Program-made: the position numbers and the translations under genes
In this document: in pieces, positions 1-9,017 of the stretch
Layout of the letters: the number at the start of each line of letters is the position of its first letter
Numbering within the stretch: the stretch's first letter is position 1
Notes under the pieces: model-generated
What the model saw: the letters and a program-made list of their open reading frames with translations, nothing else
Databases searched by the model: none
Told to the model about the DNA's origin: nothing
Assembly: GCF_001636695.1 (NCBI RefSeq)
Contig: NZ_LGEL01000031.1
Location: 62,001 to 126,000 of the forward strand
Length of the DNA stretch: 64,000 bases
From: Pedobacter panaciterrae
GTDB taxonomy: Bacteria; Bacteroidota; Bacteroidia; Sphingobacteriales; Sphingobacteriaceae
Reading direction: 5' to 3'

Positions 1-650
1 GTGTCGGAAAATGAATAAGGAGATACATTATAGAAATTATCAATCGAATTTTTAGGGTTCCCTCCCATCTCCTTTTCAATTCTGTCGATCATGTAGGTAA
101 CTTCACTATTGAGAGGGGTCTTCCCATTAATTCTTACCAACCGATTCGCACCATTATAAAAACGTTCCCAATCTAGCGGGGGATCAACGGCAAAAACCGC
201 TTTAGGTTTTAATGGATAGTTATTCCTTGTAGCTAGCTCAGCATATTTCACAGCGCAACTTCCGCCAATTGAAAATCCACCGATGTAAAAGTCCTTTCCT
301 TGCAATTTGTATTTATCAACTACACTGGAAATCTGTTCTTTTAGCGACTGTTGCGAGGCACTATCCACACCGAAATACAAGGGGCCGGTTTTTAATACGG
401 GAATAATCGTTAAAATACCCTGCGAAGCCGCATATTTAGGTAGTCCTGTTTGTATCAAAACATTTTCCGGTGAGGCTCCGAAACCATCCAATAAGAATAT
501 AAAAGCTTTTACAGGCATGTTCTCTGGCAATACCGCGATATACATGTTATTGGTTGTATCGTTTGCATCAAGGTAAATTTTCTCAATTTTTTGCGCAAAA
601 GAAAAGTTAGCAGTAAGTATTAAAACAATTAAAAGCTTAATTCTTTTCAT
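1..650 (-). CDS. Secreted alpha/beta hydrolase, 3' end outside window
   Basis: The reading frame starts at the ATG at 648-650 and is still open at base 1, giving about 216 residues. Residues 1-19 form a typical signal peptide (basic start, hydrophobic core, ending SFA before Q). A nucleophile elbow GFSIGG lies at about residues 125-130, so Ser127 is the likely catalytic serine; LLDGFGASP near residue 53 looks like the oxyanion-hole strand. This supports an exported serine hydrolase or esterase of the alpha/beta fold. The acid and histidine of the triad would lie in the missing C-terminus. The substrate cannot be told. No gene lies between it and the DinB gene at 860; the 209 bases between show no clear promoter. 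Confidence 0.75.
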   Translation of the reverse strand, partial: MKRIKLLIVLILTANFSFAQKIEKIYLDANDTTNNMYIAVLPENMPVKAFIFLLDGFGASPENVLIQTGLPKYAASQGILTIIPVLKTGPLYFGVDSASQQSLKEQISSVVDKYKLQGKDFYIGGFSIGGSCAVKYAELATRNNYPLKPKAVFAVDPPLDWERFYNGANRLVRINGKTPLNSEVTYMIDRIEKEMGGNPKNSIDNFYNVSPYSFSD

Positions 651-859
651 CGTAATAAATTGTTTTAATGATAATGAAGGACATTGTATAAAGGTAGGAT
701 AATATAACCTAAAGAATATGGAGTTATTCCATCTTTGAAAACCTTACATTGAGAAGATTCAAGCTACCAACTTTAGAGTCTCCACATCTTTAGTCAATCT
801 GGCACTTGAAAAAACAGACGAAAAATAACTAACACTAATTCTTAAAATGTTAAAACATA

Positions 860-1306
860 TTAGGAATGTAATCTTACAAACAGGATATAATCTGTATTCA
901 CGGGTTTGATATTATGCAGCTTCATTTCTTTAGCTATTTGTGCACGATGATAGGTGCCATGATTAAAAGTGTGCAGTAATATATCTACAACAGAGGTCTC
1001 AAAACGAACACCTGTTGATATGGTGTATTTTATCGTCTGCGTACCAATTGCTTTAAGTTGTTCTGCTTGCGTTAATCCGTTTGCACCTTCCTCAAGTAAT
1101 ATTCTGCAAGTTTCCAGGTTATGTAATTGCCAAACACCTACCGTAGCGGTGGTGCCGTTAATTCTGGAAGCCCATATTAATTGTGCATTTACAATGTGAC
1201 TAAACAGTTGGATACAAGATTCTGGAAGCAAGCTGGAATTGGAAATCAAGGCATCTAATAAAAGAGAATTTGCCCAGTTGTTGTATTGACAGAGTTTGCT
1301 TAACAT
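860..1306 (-). CDS. DinB family protein
   Basis: 148 residues, the normal length for the DinB/YfiT-like four-helix bundle. Three histidines fit the family metal site: His37 in FSHIVNAQ, and His116 and His120 in an HxxxH arrangement (NHGTYH) near the C-terminus. In this superfamily the bundle carries a divalent metal; members include thiol-dependent transferases and many damage-induced proteins of unknown substrate. It is cytoplasmic, with no signal peptide. It is followed on the same strand by a secreted protein and a beta-lactamase-like gene, but the 30-base gap and different functions do not prove an operon. A second DinB protein lies at 17245-17745. Confidence 0.8.
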   Translation of the reverse strand: MLSKLCQYNNWANSLLLDALISNSSLLPESCIQLFSHIVNAQLIWASRINGTTATVGVWQLHNLETCRILLEEGANGLTQAEQLKAIGTQTIKYTISTGVRFETSVVDILLHTFNHGTYHRAQIAKEMKLHNIKPVNTDYILFVRLHS

Positions 1307-1338
1307 AGAATCTTCTTTTGGCTTAAAGTTATGGACAT

Positions 1339-1755
1339 CTATTCACTTTTCGGCGCAAACATTTCTAATTTCCTGGGTGTGTTTAGAATTTTCGTAATTT
1401 CTCTTTTCAATTCCTTACTCTCATAATATTCAATACATCCCAACAAAATAGGTTTTTTCCCTTCATAGTCGGCAACCTGCGTCGGAGTAATTGTACTCAA
1501 TTTTTTCTTTGCTAATGAATCAAGCAAACGTGCGTGAGAAGTAACCCCAAACTCATCACCTGCCGCGTAATATACAGAGAGACTGATGTCGTTAGAAAAT
1601 ACCTTATCTTCGCCAAATGCAAAATAGATGCACCTCGCCAGGAAATACTGGCGGTAAATTTCTCCAATCTCTCTCTTTGAAGGTATTCTTTGTGAATAAG
1701 CATTATTTACAAAAGAAGAAATCAAAACTAAAATAATACCAGCTCTTATTTTCAT
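1339..1755 (-). CDS. Small secreted protein of unknown function
   Basis: I chose the ATG at 1753-1755 (138 residues), because this start gives a proper signal peptide (MKIRAGIILVLISSF...NNAYSQ) and leaves the upstream gene intact, whereas the longer frame from 1785 would overlap it. The mature part is rich in charged residues, with IGEIYRQYFLARCIYFAFG and, near the end, a single pair of cysteines far apart. I recognise no family. It starts 8 bases after the stop of the beta-lactamase-like gene at 1763, so the two are probably cotranscribed and the protein may act in the periplasm together with that enzyme. Confidence 0.55.
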   Translation of the reverse strand: MKIRAGIILVLISSFVNNAYSQRIPSKREIGEIYRQYFLARCIYFAFGEDKVFSNDISLSVYYAAGDEFGVTSHARLLDSLAKKKLSTITPTQVADYEGKKPILLGCIEYYESKELKREITKILNTPRKLEMFAPKSE

Positions 1756-1762
1756 AGTCCAT

Positions 1763-3148
1763 TTATTGTTTTTTCCACTCTGCATCTTTACCCCTGTTGT
1801 TATAGGTAACTATCTTATTCAACCCACTTACTTCATCTCTCACAAATTCAAACTTTAACTGGGCTTCTTTAATATAGAATTTATTTACAGTCTCGGCGTA
1901 CATGCGTACTTTGGGTAGCCTGTCATTTGGATTTAGCCCCTCAACAAATAGTTTGCTCCCCTCCTGACTTACCTTAAGTTCGTGATTCACTCCTTCTACG
2001 ATCACCTGATAAGTGCCAGTGTATTCTTTCATATCCTTATCAGTAAGTTCCACCGTCGAGGCAGTGGGCTCCCCAATGGCCAACTTAGCCAAATCATTAG
2101 TCAATGTCTGCCAGTCCATATCCGATTCAAAACAGTTGAACAACGTAACCACAAGCAAATCCTGCTTTGGCAGGTACACCACATCGGTTTGATAGCCATC
2201 TGTAGAGCCGCTATGTTCAATGGTAGCTTGTCCACCCAGATTTTTCAGGAACCAACCAAATCCATATTCCGAATCGCTTCCATCTGCAAACTTATATGGG
2301 GTAAGCGCCTGCGTTAAGGTTTCTGGTCTGATCAGTTTGCCGCTATGGAGGGCTTGATGCCATTTCAGCAGATCTTCTGCAGTAGATTCCAGTCCACCTG
2401 CAGCGTAAGTGAGGTTAATACTTTGTAGTTCTGCATCTTCTATCTTGCCATCAAATCTGGAATACGGAGTGGCTCTTCTTGATTCCACTCTTGCCGGATC
2501 AATATAAAATGTAGATTTCAATCCGGCTTTTTTTATCACATGCTCAATAAGATAATCTTTATAGGAAAGCCCGGTTACCTTTTCTATAATGTAGCCCAGC
2601 AAGAAATAATTCGAATTGCTGTACTGAAATTTTGTTCCGGGCACAAATTGCAAAGGCTCCTTTCCAAAAACGTCAATGATTTGCTTTGGACTGTAAGCAT
2701 TCACAACCTCCGGTTTTTCTCCGGTATCCAAATCAAAATAGTTCCTGATTCCAGAGGTCTGACTAAGCAATTGTGCTATTGTAATAGTAAATAGCTTTAC
2801 CGGGAAATCAGGAATAAACTGCTGTATACTATCATTAAGTTTAAGCTTTCCCTGATCAACAAGCTGAAGAATAGCCACTGCGGTAAACTGTTTTCCGATA
2901 GAACCAATTCTAAAAACATAGTCTGTTTTCATCGCAGCACCAGTTTTGATATCTGCCTGCCCAAAGGCCTTTTTATAAATCACATTACCTTTATTTACCA
3001 CCAGTACAACAGCACCTGGCGCCACCTCTACAAGTCTTATTGACATCAGCGAATCAGCACTTTTACTGAATTGCTTAGCCTTAACCTGCCCGGAAACGGG
3101 ATTAGAAAACATCAACATGAAGCAGACAAGCGGAACAATAAATTTCAT
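1763..3148 (-). CDS. Class C beta-lactamase-like serine hydrolase
   Basis: 461 residues with a signal peptide ending near residue 20 (NPVSG before Q). All three motifs of the serine beta-lactamase/D-alanyl carboxypeptidase fold are visible: S83-I-G-K86, Y176-S-N178 and H312-S-G314 (in place of KTG, as in class C-like esterases and peptidases). The catalytic part covers about residues 25-355; a C-terminal beta-rich part of about 100 residues follows, as in many Bacteroidetes members. The role is likely a periplasmic esterase, peptidase or amidase; true beta-lactamase activity is not implied. It probably heads a two-gene unit with the small secreted protein downstream. Confidence 0.85.
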   Translation of the reverse strand: MKFIVPLVCFMLMFSNPVSGQVKAKQFSKSADSLMSIRLVEVAPGAVVLVVNKGNVIYKKAFGQADIKTGAAMKTDYVFRIGSIGKQFTAVAILQLVDQGKLKLNDSIQQFIPDFPVKLFTITIAQLLSQTSGIRNYFDLDTGEKPEVVNAYSPKQIIDVFGKEPLQFVPGTKFQYSNSNYFLLGYIIEKVTGLSYKDYLIEHVIKKAGLKSTFYIDPARVESRRATPYSRFDGKIEDAELQSINLTYAAGGLESTAEDLLKWHQALHSGKLIRPETLTQALTPYKFADGSDSEYGFGWFLKNLGGQATIEHSGSTDGYQTDVVYLPKQDLLVVTLFNCFESDMDWQTLTNDLAKLAIGEPTASTVELTDKDMKEYTGTYQVIVEGVNHELKVSQEGSKLFVEGLNPNDRLPKVRMYAETVNKFYIKEAQLKFEFVRDEVSGLNKIVTYNNRGKDAEWKKQ

Positions 3149-3211
3149 AAAAAGCTTACAAGTATCAAAATATATCGCTGTTATAAATATATTTGCGGAT
3201 ATACTTACAAA

Positions 3212-3934
3212 TTATGGGTTCATTTTATTAAAATAATCACTTATCACGTCATTATTAGCATTTGCCCTTGCTTCACTTGTTCCAAATGTTAATTCTGATT
3301 TCCCTTCTTTCATCTGTGCAAATACAGATTCTACAAAATCACTCACAGCAGGATGACCATCGTGTATCCCCTTTGCACCTAAGTCTGTATTCAATGCCGG
3401 AGGGATCATTTCAATCACTTCAATGTTAGTTGATTTAAGGAGATGACGCAAGGACAGCGTAAACGAACGCATAAATGCTTTTGTGGCACAATAAATGGGA
3501 ACTTTTGAAAGTGGTATGAAGGCCAGTCCTGAAGTAACATTAATTATGGTATTTAGCGACTTTAAGTTGATAAACAGGTTTGCTAAATGAACAGGCGCTA
3601 TAACATTTGTTGTAATTTCATCATTGGCCCTTTCATAAAAGTCATTATCTGAAATGTCCATCCAATTTTGGATACCTGCATTGTTAACCAACACATTGAG
3701 ATCATTGTGGTTTTCTGCAATCCAATTATACAGATCTATGCGATCTGCTTCGATGGATAAATCACAGGCTTTGGTAATTATAGAAGGAAATCTATCTGCA
3801 ATTTCTTTTAATGCTGCCCCGCGCCTTCCACAAATGATAACGGTATTGTTTTCTTTGATGAATCGCTCTGCAAGCCCCAGGCCGATACCGCTTGCGCCAC
3901 CAGTAATCAGGATTTTATTGTTTGATAGTTTCAT
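3212..3934 (-). CDS. Short-chain dehydrogenase/reductase (DltE-like)
   Basis: 240 residues, a full-length classical SDR. The NAD(P) loop TGGASGIG is at residues 11-18, NNAG at 84-87, the catalytic serine near 135 (NVTSG) and Y148-C-A-T-K152 forms the catalytic pair. An arginine pair after the second strand (GRR) favours NADP. The pattern resembles DltE/YdfG-like oxidoreductases. It lies alone between the lactamase-like gene and the esterase at 3962, with only 27 bases to the latter, so readthrough from the esterase gene is possible. The substrate is unknown. Confidence 0.8.
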   Translation of the reverse strand: MKLSNNKILITGGASGIGLGLAERFIKENNTVIICGRRGAALKEIADRFPSIITKACDLSIEADRIDLYNWIAENHNDLNVLVNNAGIQNWMDISDNDFYERANDEITTNVIAPVHLANLFINLKSLNTIINVTSGLAFIPLSKVPIYCATKAFMRSFTLSLRHLLKSTNIEVIEMIPPALNTDLGAKGIHDGHPAVSDFVESVFAQMKEGKSELTFGTSEARANANNDVISDYFNKMNP

Positions 3935-3961
3935 TTTACTTAGTTTAAATGTTGCAAGGCC

Positions 3962-5485
3962 CTACTTCCTCCCGTACTGAAGTTCAATCGGAATAGGCGT
4001 TGCGTTTTTGCTCTCCATCATACTTGGCGTTATATAATTCCAATTCAATTTGAAGTCTTTATTTTTATGATAGTACTCTATCCGGAATGAGTAAAAACCC
4101 TTTGACAAAGGTAATATATACGAGTAATCTCTACGAACGTAGTTCCCATCCCAGGTGATCACCAGCTTATTATCTATATAAAGCTTTGAGTCTTTGTCTG
4201 CAGCAAAGAAAAACATATAATAACCTTCTTCTTTGCTTTCGAAAACGCCATCAATAACCAATGCAAAATTATTTTTCGCTGGTAACTTATCCAGATCAAA
4301 ATCTTTATCTGTTCTGCCGGTTTTTACTGGTTTTAAATTTTTAAGATCAGGTACCTTATCCCAGGTTCCCTCGTAGTACATATAGTTAAATCCACCTTGC
4401 AATAAATTACGAGGCTTTGAAATGGGGGATTGCATCTTTTCTGTCGTAAAAATCCCTGTTGTGGTTTGATCATATCGGCTCCGATTACTAAAGGATTTAT
4501 AAGTTGCAGTGGCTGGTCCCGATGCCTTGATTTCAAAATGGGATTTCGGTGAGGACAACGTAGGAACTGTGCCATCAAGTGTATAATGCACCCTTGTAGT
4601 ATCGCCAAAAAACAATATGGGAAAGGGTTTATTTTTTAGCACAATACCATTCATCGGATGGATCTGGATGTTACTTGTAAGACCTTCATAAGTAAACTTT
4701 AAGCCATCGTAGATACTTTTAAGCCTGACCGAGCTATGGGTTTCACCAGTATACACATGCAATTTCCACTTTAAATTTTCGGGTGCAACTTTTTTTAAAA
4801 TGATATCCAGTGTATCAATTTTCATATCTGCAAGAGCCCCTTCCCTTCCGGCTATATAAAGTGTGGTATTTTGAGCAGATAATAGTGGTAGTTTGCCAAC
4901 AGCCATTTTAGCCACATAGGAATTGTCCCACCACATACTGGGATCAACAGCTATATAGGATTTAAAAAGAGTAGGTTCATTAAGAAGCGTATAGAATACA
5001 AACATACCCCCCAGTGAGTGACCCCAAAGGGTATTATCTCCATTAGATGGATAATTTTTATTGATATAAGGAATCAGCTCATTTTTAATGAACCCTAAAA
5101 ATTTGTCGGCACCACCGGATGCTTTCCAGCTTTCCAAATGCGTTGGAGTAAGCTCATTATTACGATCTATCCCCATCACGCTTACAATGATGGTTGAAGG
5201 CATAAGGCCTTCTCCCTCTACAAAGTTCTGCACCCGGGTGATTAAGCCGGTATTCCAGTTGCCACCATCAAGAACATACATAACATCGTACTTATCGGCA
5301 CTACCTGGTTTGTAAGTTGCAGGTAAAAACACCTGTATCTGCCGCTCCTGCCCCATTATAACCGAATGTACGGAATCAAGCTTACCCTTTACTCCTATGT
5401 TTAGAACCGTATCCTGTGCATTGGAAACAGAAACAAAACCAATAAGAACGAATAAACTAACAAAAAAGCTGAACCAGTTTTTCAT
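3962..5485 (-). CDS. Secreted multidomain esterase (esterase D fold + chitobiase-like + PA14-like)
   Basis: The frame is open from 5539, but the ATG at 5483-5485 gives a good signal peptide (MKNWFSFFVSLFVLIGF...SNA) and is preceded by GGGAG, so I prefer it (507 residues). Residues about 25-270 are an alpha/beta hydrolase of the Fes/IroE-like esterase family with nucleophile elbow GHSLGG (Ser157) and a late DxxH-like GETHSS. A segment around 285-345 with HYTLDGTVPT matches the small chitobiase/HEX C-terminal domain. The last about 130 residues (YYEGTWDKVPDL, YYMFFFAADKDSKLYIDN) look like a PA14 sugar-binding domain. The likely role is an exported esterase on a glycan or siderophore. It shares its N-terminal module with the gene at 7513-8715. 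Confidence 0.8.
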   Translation of the reverse strand: MKNWFSFFVSLFVLIGFVSVSNAQDTVLNIGVKGKLDSVHSVIMGQERQIQVFLPATYKPGSADKYDVMYVLDGGNWNTGLITRVQNFVEGEGLMPSTIIVSVMGIDRNNELTPTHLESWKASGGADKFLGFIKNELIPYINKNYPSNGDNTLWGHSLGGMFVFYTLLNEPTLFKSYIAVDPSMWWDNSYVAKMAVGKLPLLSAQNTTLYIAGREGALADMKIDTLDIILKKVAPENLKWKLHVYTGETHSSVRLKSIYDGLKFTYEGLTSNIQIHPMNGIVLKNKPFPILFFGDTTRVHYTLDGTVPTLSSPKSHFEIKASGPATATYKSFSNRSRYDQTTTGIFTTEKMQSPISKPRNLLQGGFNYMYYEGTWDKVPDLKNLKPVKTGRTDKDFDLDKLPAKNNFALVIDGVFESKEEGYYMFFFAADKDSKLYIDNKLVITWDGNYVRRDYSYILPLSKGFYSFRIEYYHKNKDFKLNWNYITPSMMESKNATPIPIELQYGRK

Positions 5486-5553
5486 ATTCTCCCTTGAAAT
5501 CTTTTGTGTTAAGATACTGATTTTCATACAAAAAATCATTTACTTTCCATCCA

Positions 5554-6468
5554 TCAATTAAACGACTGCCTAAATTCCAAAGGAGAAAAATTAGTCTTTA
5601 TTTTGAACAGCTTACTAAAGGATTGCGGATGCTCAAAGCCTAATTGATATGCCACTTCTGCCACCGAAAGAGTAGTTGAACTCAGTAAATTTTTGGATTG
5701 CTCAATTACCTTATTCTGAATATACTGCTGCGTATTTTGCCCGCTGAGCGAGCCTAGCATATCACTCAGATAACGTGGTGAAAGCCCTAATTGTATACTG
5801 ACATATTTTACAGTAGGCAATCCATCCTTCAAACCATTATCCTTATCAAAGTATTCCTCCAATAGTTGATCAAGGGATGTTAAGATTTCGTGATTGATGG
5901 TTTTTCTGGTAATGAACTGACGATTGTAAAAACGATTACTGTAATTTAACAACAGTTCTATCTGAGATACCAAAACATCCTGACTGAATTGATCAATATT
6001 ATTTACCAGTTCATTAGCAATCGCATTAAATAAGCCACCTATAACTTCTTTTTCTTTGGCTGAGAGAAAAAGAGCTTCGGACACTGCGTACGAAAAAAAG
6101 CCATAATGGTTTATCAAACTACCTAAAGCATAATTTCTGATAAAATCAGGATGAAAAAATAATACATATCCCTCGTAACTATCTGTGTTATCCGAAGAAA
6201 CAACAACTTGTTTCGGTTTTAAAAATGCAAGTCCGCCTTCATCAAAATCGTAATAACCCTGCCCATATTTAACTTGTCCGCTAAACTTGTCTTTAAATGA
6301 GATCTTATAAAAATCAAGACTGATTTTCTTTTCTTTTTCAAACACACTGGTCGAAACATTCCTATAATCAACCAAAGCCACTAAAGGATGTAATGGTTTA
6401 GGCTGTCCCAAAAAATGCATTAATTGCGAAATGCTGTTAAAACTATGTAGGTCTGAATGTTGCTGCAT
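5554..6468 (-). CDS. AraC family transcriptional regulator
   Basis: 304 residues. The N-terminal about 180 residues are a cupin-like effector domain with KYGQGYYDFDEGGLAFLKP; residues about 205-304 carry two helix-turn-helix units ending in the family signature VAYQLGFEHPQSFSKLFK and SPLEF. It belongs to a paralogous group in this window (20849, 50732, 56551) sharing the phrases SQD.LV.Q.ELLL.Y..RFYNRQF and GQNTQQYI. It lies 27 bases downstream of an SDR gene on the same strand and probably controls it. The effector is unknown. Confidence 0.85.
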   Translation of the reverse strand: MQQHSDLHSFNSISQLMHFLGQPKPLHPLVALVDYRNVSTSVFEKEKKISLDFYKISFKDKFSGQVKYGQGYYDFDEGGLAFLKPKQVVVSSDNTDSYEGYVLFFHPDFIRNYALGSLINHYGFFSYAVSEALFLSAKEKEVIGGLFNAIANELVNNIDQFSQDVLVSQIELLLNYSNRFYNRQFITRKTINHEILTSLDQLLEEYFDKDNGLKDGLPTVKYVSIQLGLSPRYLSDMLGSLSGQNTQQYIQNKVIEQSKNLLSSTTLSVAEVAYQLGFEHPQSFSKLFKIKTNFSPLEFRQSFN

Positions 6469-6495
6469 TGCCGTTTCTTTAAACTTCTTACTACT

Positions 6496-7236
6496 CTAAC
6501 TCTGTACTGATGGACGAATGACAATATCTCCCACTTCGACTTCGGGAGGTTGACTTATTGCATATATTACTGCATTGGCAATAGCATAGGGGCTGATTGC
6601 AAATCTATCCATATTTTCTATTATAGCTGCCTTCATCTGCTGATCTTTCATATGATCAGCCAAATCCGTTTTAACAACTCCGGGCGAAATACCGGTAATG
6701 CGAATACTCCCATCCGATTCTTGCCTAAATGCTTCTGATAGCGTACGAACTGCATTTTTTGTTGCTGCATATACCCCTTGTGTTGGTACAATCTTTATTC
6801 CGGAAGTAGAAATTATGTTGACGATATGTCCCGATTTTTGTTGCTTAAAATGAGGTATTGCTGCTGCCATTCCATATAAAACACCTTTCAGATTAATATC
6901 GATCATTTTTTCCCAACCTTCTATATCTAATTCATCAATCCGGCTAAGTTCACTAACACCAGCGTTGTTTATGATAACATCTAATTTACCATATTTGTCA
7001 ACAGCCTTATTTACCAACGCAATCAAATCCATTTTGTTTCTAACATCTGTTATTACATAAGATGCTTCGCCACCTTCTTTCTTAATTTCTTCGACAACCT
7101 TTTTCAGCAGCTCTATTCTACGAGCACCCAAAACTACTTTAACACCATTTTTTGATAATTCTCTAGCGATGGCCTTACCTATTCCGCTACCTCCTCCGGT
7201 AATGGCAACTACTTTTCCTTTAAGTTGATTTTGCAT
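6496..7236 (-). CDS. Short-chain dehydrogenase/reductase
   Basis: 246 residues, classical SDR. Cofactor loop TGGGSGIG at 13-20, GARR after the second strand (favours NADP), NNAG at 90-93, serine in IISTSG near 144, and Y156-A-A-T-K160. The closest known type by eye is the YdfG/serine dehydrogenase-like group widely used for small alcohols and aldehydes. It is followed after 27 bases by an AraC regulator on the same strand, a pairing that recurs in this window. The upstream intergenic region carries tandem repeats and a long palindrome but no clear promoter box that I could find. Confidence 0.85.
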   Translation of the reverse strand: MQNQLKGKVVAITGGGSGIGKAIARELSKNGVKVVLGARRIELLKKVVEEIKKEGGEASYVITDVRNKMDLIALVNKAVDKYGKLDVIINNAGVSELSRIDELDIEGWEKMIDINLKGVLYGMAAAIPHFKQQKSGHIVNIISTSGIKIVPTQGVYAATKNAVRTLSEAFRQESDGSIRITGISPGVVKTDLADHMKDQQMKAAIIENMDRFAISPYAIANAVIYAISQPPEVEVGDIVIRPSVQS

Positions 7237-7327
7237 ATCTTTTTAATTATCCTTCAAAATTCAGATTTACACCTATCGTAAAAGTAGCCCAATTGGTAAA
7301 TGTAGTAGTCTTCCTTTCATTATCTTT

Positions 7328-7420
7328 GTTTGCCTTTCATCAGTCTTGTTTGCCTTTCATCAGTCTTCCTTGCCTTTCACTCTTCCTTGTCCTTCACTCT
7401 TCCTTGTCCTTCACTCGTCA
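7328..7420. repeat. Short tandem repeat tract
   Basis: A 20 base unit beginning GTTTGCCTTTCATCAG is repeated twice in a row (7328-7347, 7348-7367), followed by a shorter CCTTGTCCTTCACTCTT unit repeated with small changes up to the palindrome at 7409. The repeats grow more like the palindrome arm (CTTCACTCG) as they approach it. This looks like slipped-strand or unequal-crossover expansion of the repeat edge. The long open frame across it on the + strand is a product of the repeats and not a gene. Confidence 0.7.
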
Positions 7421-7494
7421 TCTCGACGTTAGGAGAGATCTCTTGAATTTGCATGACCAAGAGATCTCTCCTAACGTCGAGATGACGAGTGAAG
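7409..7494. repeat. Long palindromic repeat, copy 1 (short loop)
   Basis: Perfect inverted repeat: arms 7409-7445 and 7458-7494 (37 bases each), loop of 12 bases. Core is CGACGTTAGGAGAGATCTCTTG and its complement when read in two parts. It lies between the start of the SDR gene (7236) and the stop of the esterase gene (7513). The same core occurs near 16.9, 19.7, 38.6 and 56.3 kb. Confidence 0.9.
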
Positions 7495-7512
7495 AACGAC
7501 GACAGCTTTAGA

Positions 7513-8715
7513 TTAACCCTTCCTTTTCATCTCCCTTGCCTTTTTATACAAGCTTTCCGACAGTACTTTTTTATCTATATTTTTGTAATAATCACCCATT
7601 GCCTCATAAGATTTATAGCTATTCGGATAATTTTTCAAATTCAAATCAAGGTATTTCTTTGCCCTGTCAAATTGCTTAGACCCCATCAGTTCATGAGCCA
7701 CCGCATTCACCAATTCGCCCGGAGGGGCAACTTTATAACCTAACCTTTCACTAACCATCTCATAATGCGCCGACAGTTTACCATCGTCACTGTAACCCGG
7801 TGCAAAGAACTCTGGGAAAGGAAAATTGATCCCATAAAAATTATAAATAAAACCCATCGCATCAATAATACCCGGCAAAGCAACACCCCCATGATCATAA
7901 TCAGGATAATATTTCGATTTGTAGATCAGTGGATGCGCACCTTGTATCGATTTAATATATTGATCAAAATTCAACTCTGAACGCATAGGCAAAGTTCTAA
8001 TATTGGTATCTGTTTTTAACGCCTCGATCGATAAGCTTTTGTCAACTGAATGTGCGATAGCAAGAAAAACACTTGTATTAGAATAATCAGCAAGAGTAAG
8101 TTTGTTTTTTACGGAATTAATCCAGTTTTCCTTTTCCCACCAGGTCGTCGGGTCGAGTACAACATGGTTCTGGAACAATCCCTTATGATTCAGTAAAGCA
8201 TTGATAGCAGCCAAACCACCAAGCGAATGGCCAATTATGGTGCGATGCGGAGCTGCCGGACAAATGGAATCTATATGCGGAATGAGTTCTTTTTCTATAA
8301 ATCCAAGAAATTTTTCGCCACCACCGGAACTGGCTGCCATGCCAGCAGGAACAAGAGGAGGATTTGGCCAGTGGGTAGGACTCAAATCTCTCGTCCGGTC
8401 GGTATTGACTATGCCCACGACGATGACCTTTGGACTTGAATAGTTTCCGCTCCCTCCACCTTTGCTTTCGGAAATTGCTGCTATAATTTGGAAGTATGAT
8501 CCTGCATCTAATACATAGATAACCGGATATTTTTGCTCTGGTGCAAATTCGTCCGCCGGTGTATCTGGAAGATGAATAAGAATCTTCCGTTCTTCGCCCA
8601 ATATCCTGGAATAGATACTGTCCTGAAAGCCCAAATTCAATAATTTCTTAGTTTGAGCAGTTAAGAAAAATGTTGAACTTAAAAACAGGCTTATTGTTAA
8701 AATAATTGTTCTCAT
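7513..8715 (-). CDS. Secreted esterase (esterase D fold) with C-terminal TPR
   Basis: The ATG at 8713-8715 gives a signal peptide (MRTIILTISLFLSS...LTAQ) and 400 residues; the longer frame from 8754 adds an unlikely leader. The alpha/beta hydrolase domain covers about residues 20-300, with GHSLGG (Ser164). The last about 65 residues (HELMGSKQFDRAKKYL, YKSYEAMGDYYKNID) are tetratricopeptide-like helices. It is a paralogue of the esterase at 3962 in the catalytic half but has a different tail, so the two probably act on different partners or substrates outside the cytoplasm. The family includes siderophore (Fes/IroE) and other esterases. Confidence 0.8.
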   Translation of the reverse strand: MRTIILTISLFLSSTFFLTAQTKKLLNLGFQDSIYSRILGEERKILIHLPDTPADEFAPEQKYPVIYVLDAGSYFQIIAAISESKGGGSGNYSSPKVIVVGIVNTDRTRDLSPTHWPNPPLVPAGMAASSGGGEKFLGFIEKELIPHIDSICPAAPHRTIIGHSLGGLAAINALLNHKGLFQNHVVLDPTTWWEKENWINSVKNKLTLADYSNTSVFLAIAHSVDKSLSIEALKTDTNIRTLPMRSELNFDQYIKSIQGAHPLIYKSKYYPDYDHGGVALPGIIDAMGFIYNFYGINFPFPEFFAPGYSDDGKLSAHYEMVSERLGYKVAPPGELVNAVAHELMGSKQFDRAKKYLDLNLKNYPNSYKSYEAMGDYYKNIDKKVLSESLYKKAREMKRKG

Positions 8716-8800
8716 GCAGTAATGATAATACTTCAGACAACCTATTTTAAACAAATGTGACGGACCCTAGAAAATATGTGACGAATCGAGAAATAAGCTG

Positions 8801-9007
8801 TTATTTCCAGTCTTGTTCCTCAAGCACAAAAATCTCTTCCACACGAACATTAAATATAGTAGCAATCTTTAGTGCCAGTATGCTTGAAGGAACAAACTTC
8901 CCTATTTCGATTGAATTAATGGTTTGGCGCGAAACATTTACTTTATCAGCCAGCGCAGCCTGGGTAAGATTATGCCGGGCACGTTCTACCTTTATCGTAT
9001 TTTTCAT
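8801..9007 (-). CDS. Small XRE-type helix-turn-helix regulator
   Basis: 68 residues, a stand-alone Cro/CI-type DNA-binding domain: ARHNLTQAALADKVNVSRQT is the helix-turn-helix, and INSIEIGKFVPS with ALKIATIFNVRVEEIF completes the five-helix fold. This short type (YozG-like) is usually paired with a small membrane protein, as here, where the membrane gene ends 10 bases upstream. Probably cytoplasmic dimer repressing its own operon. A likely operator is at 9418-9435. Confidence 0.85.
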   Translation of the reverse strand: MKNTIKVERARHNLTQAALADKVNVSRQTINSIEIGKFVPSSILALKIATIFNVRVEEIFVLEEQDWK

Positions 9008-9017
9008 TAAATTCAGG

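Noticed and set aside
1512-1703. Short open frames on the same or opposite strand of the real genes.
   Set aside because: They are shadows of the secreted protein frame with poor composition.
7293-7511. A + strand frame across tandem repeats (MVNVVVFLSLSLFAFH).
   Set aside because: Translated repeats with low complexity; not a protein.
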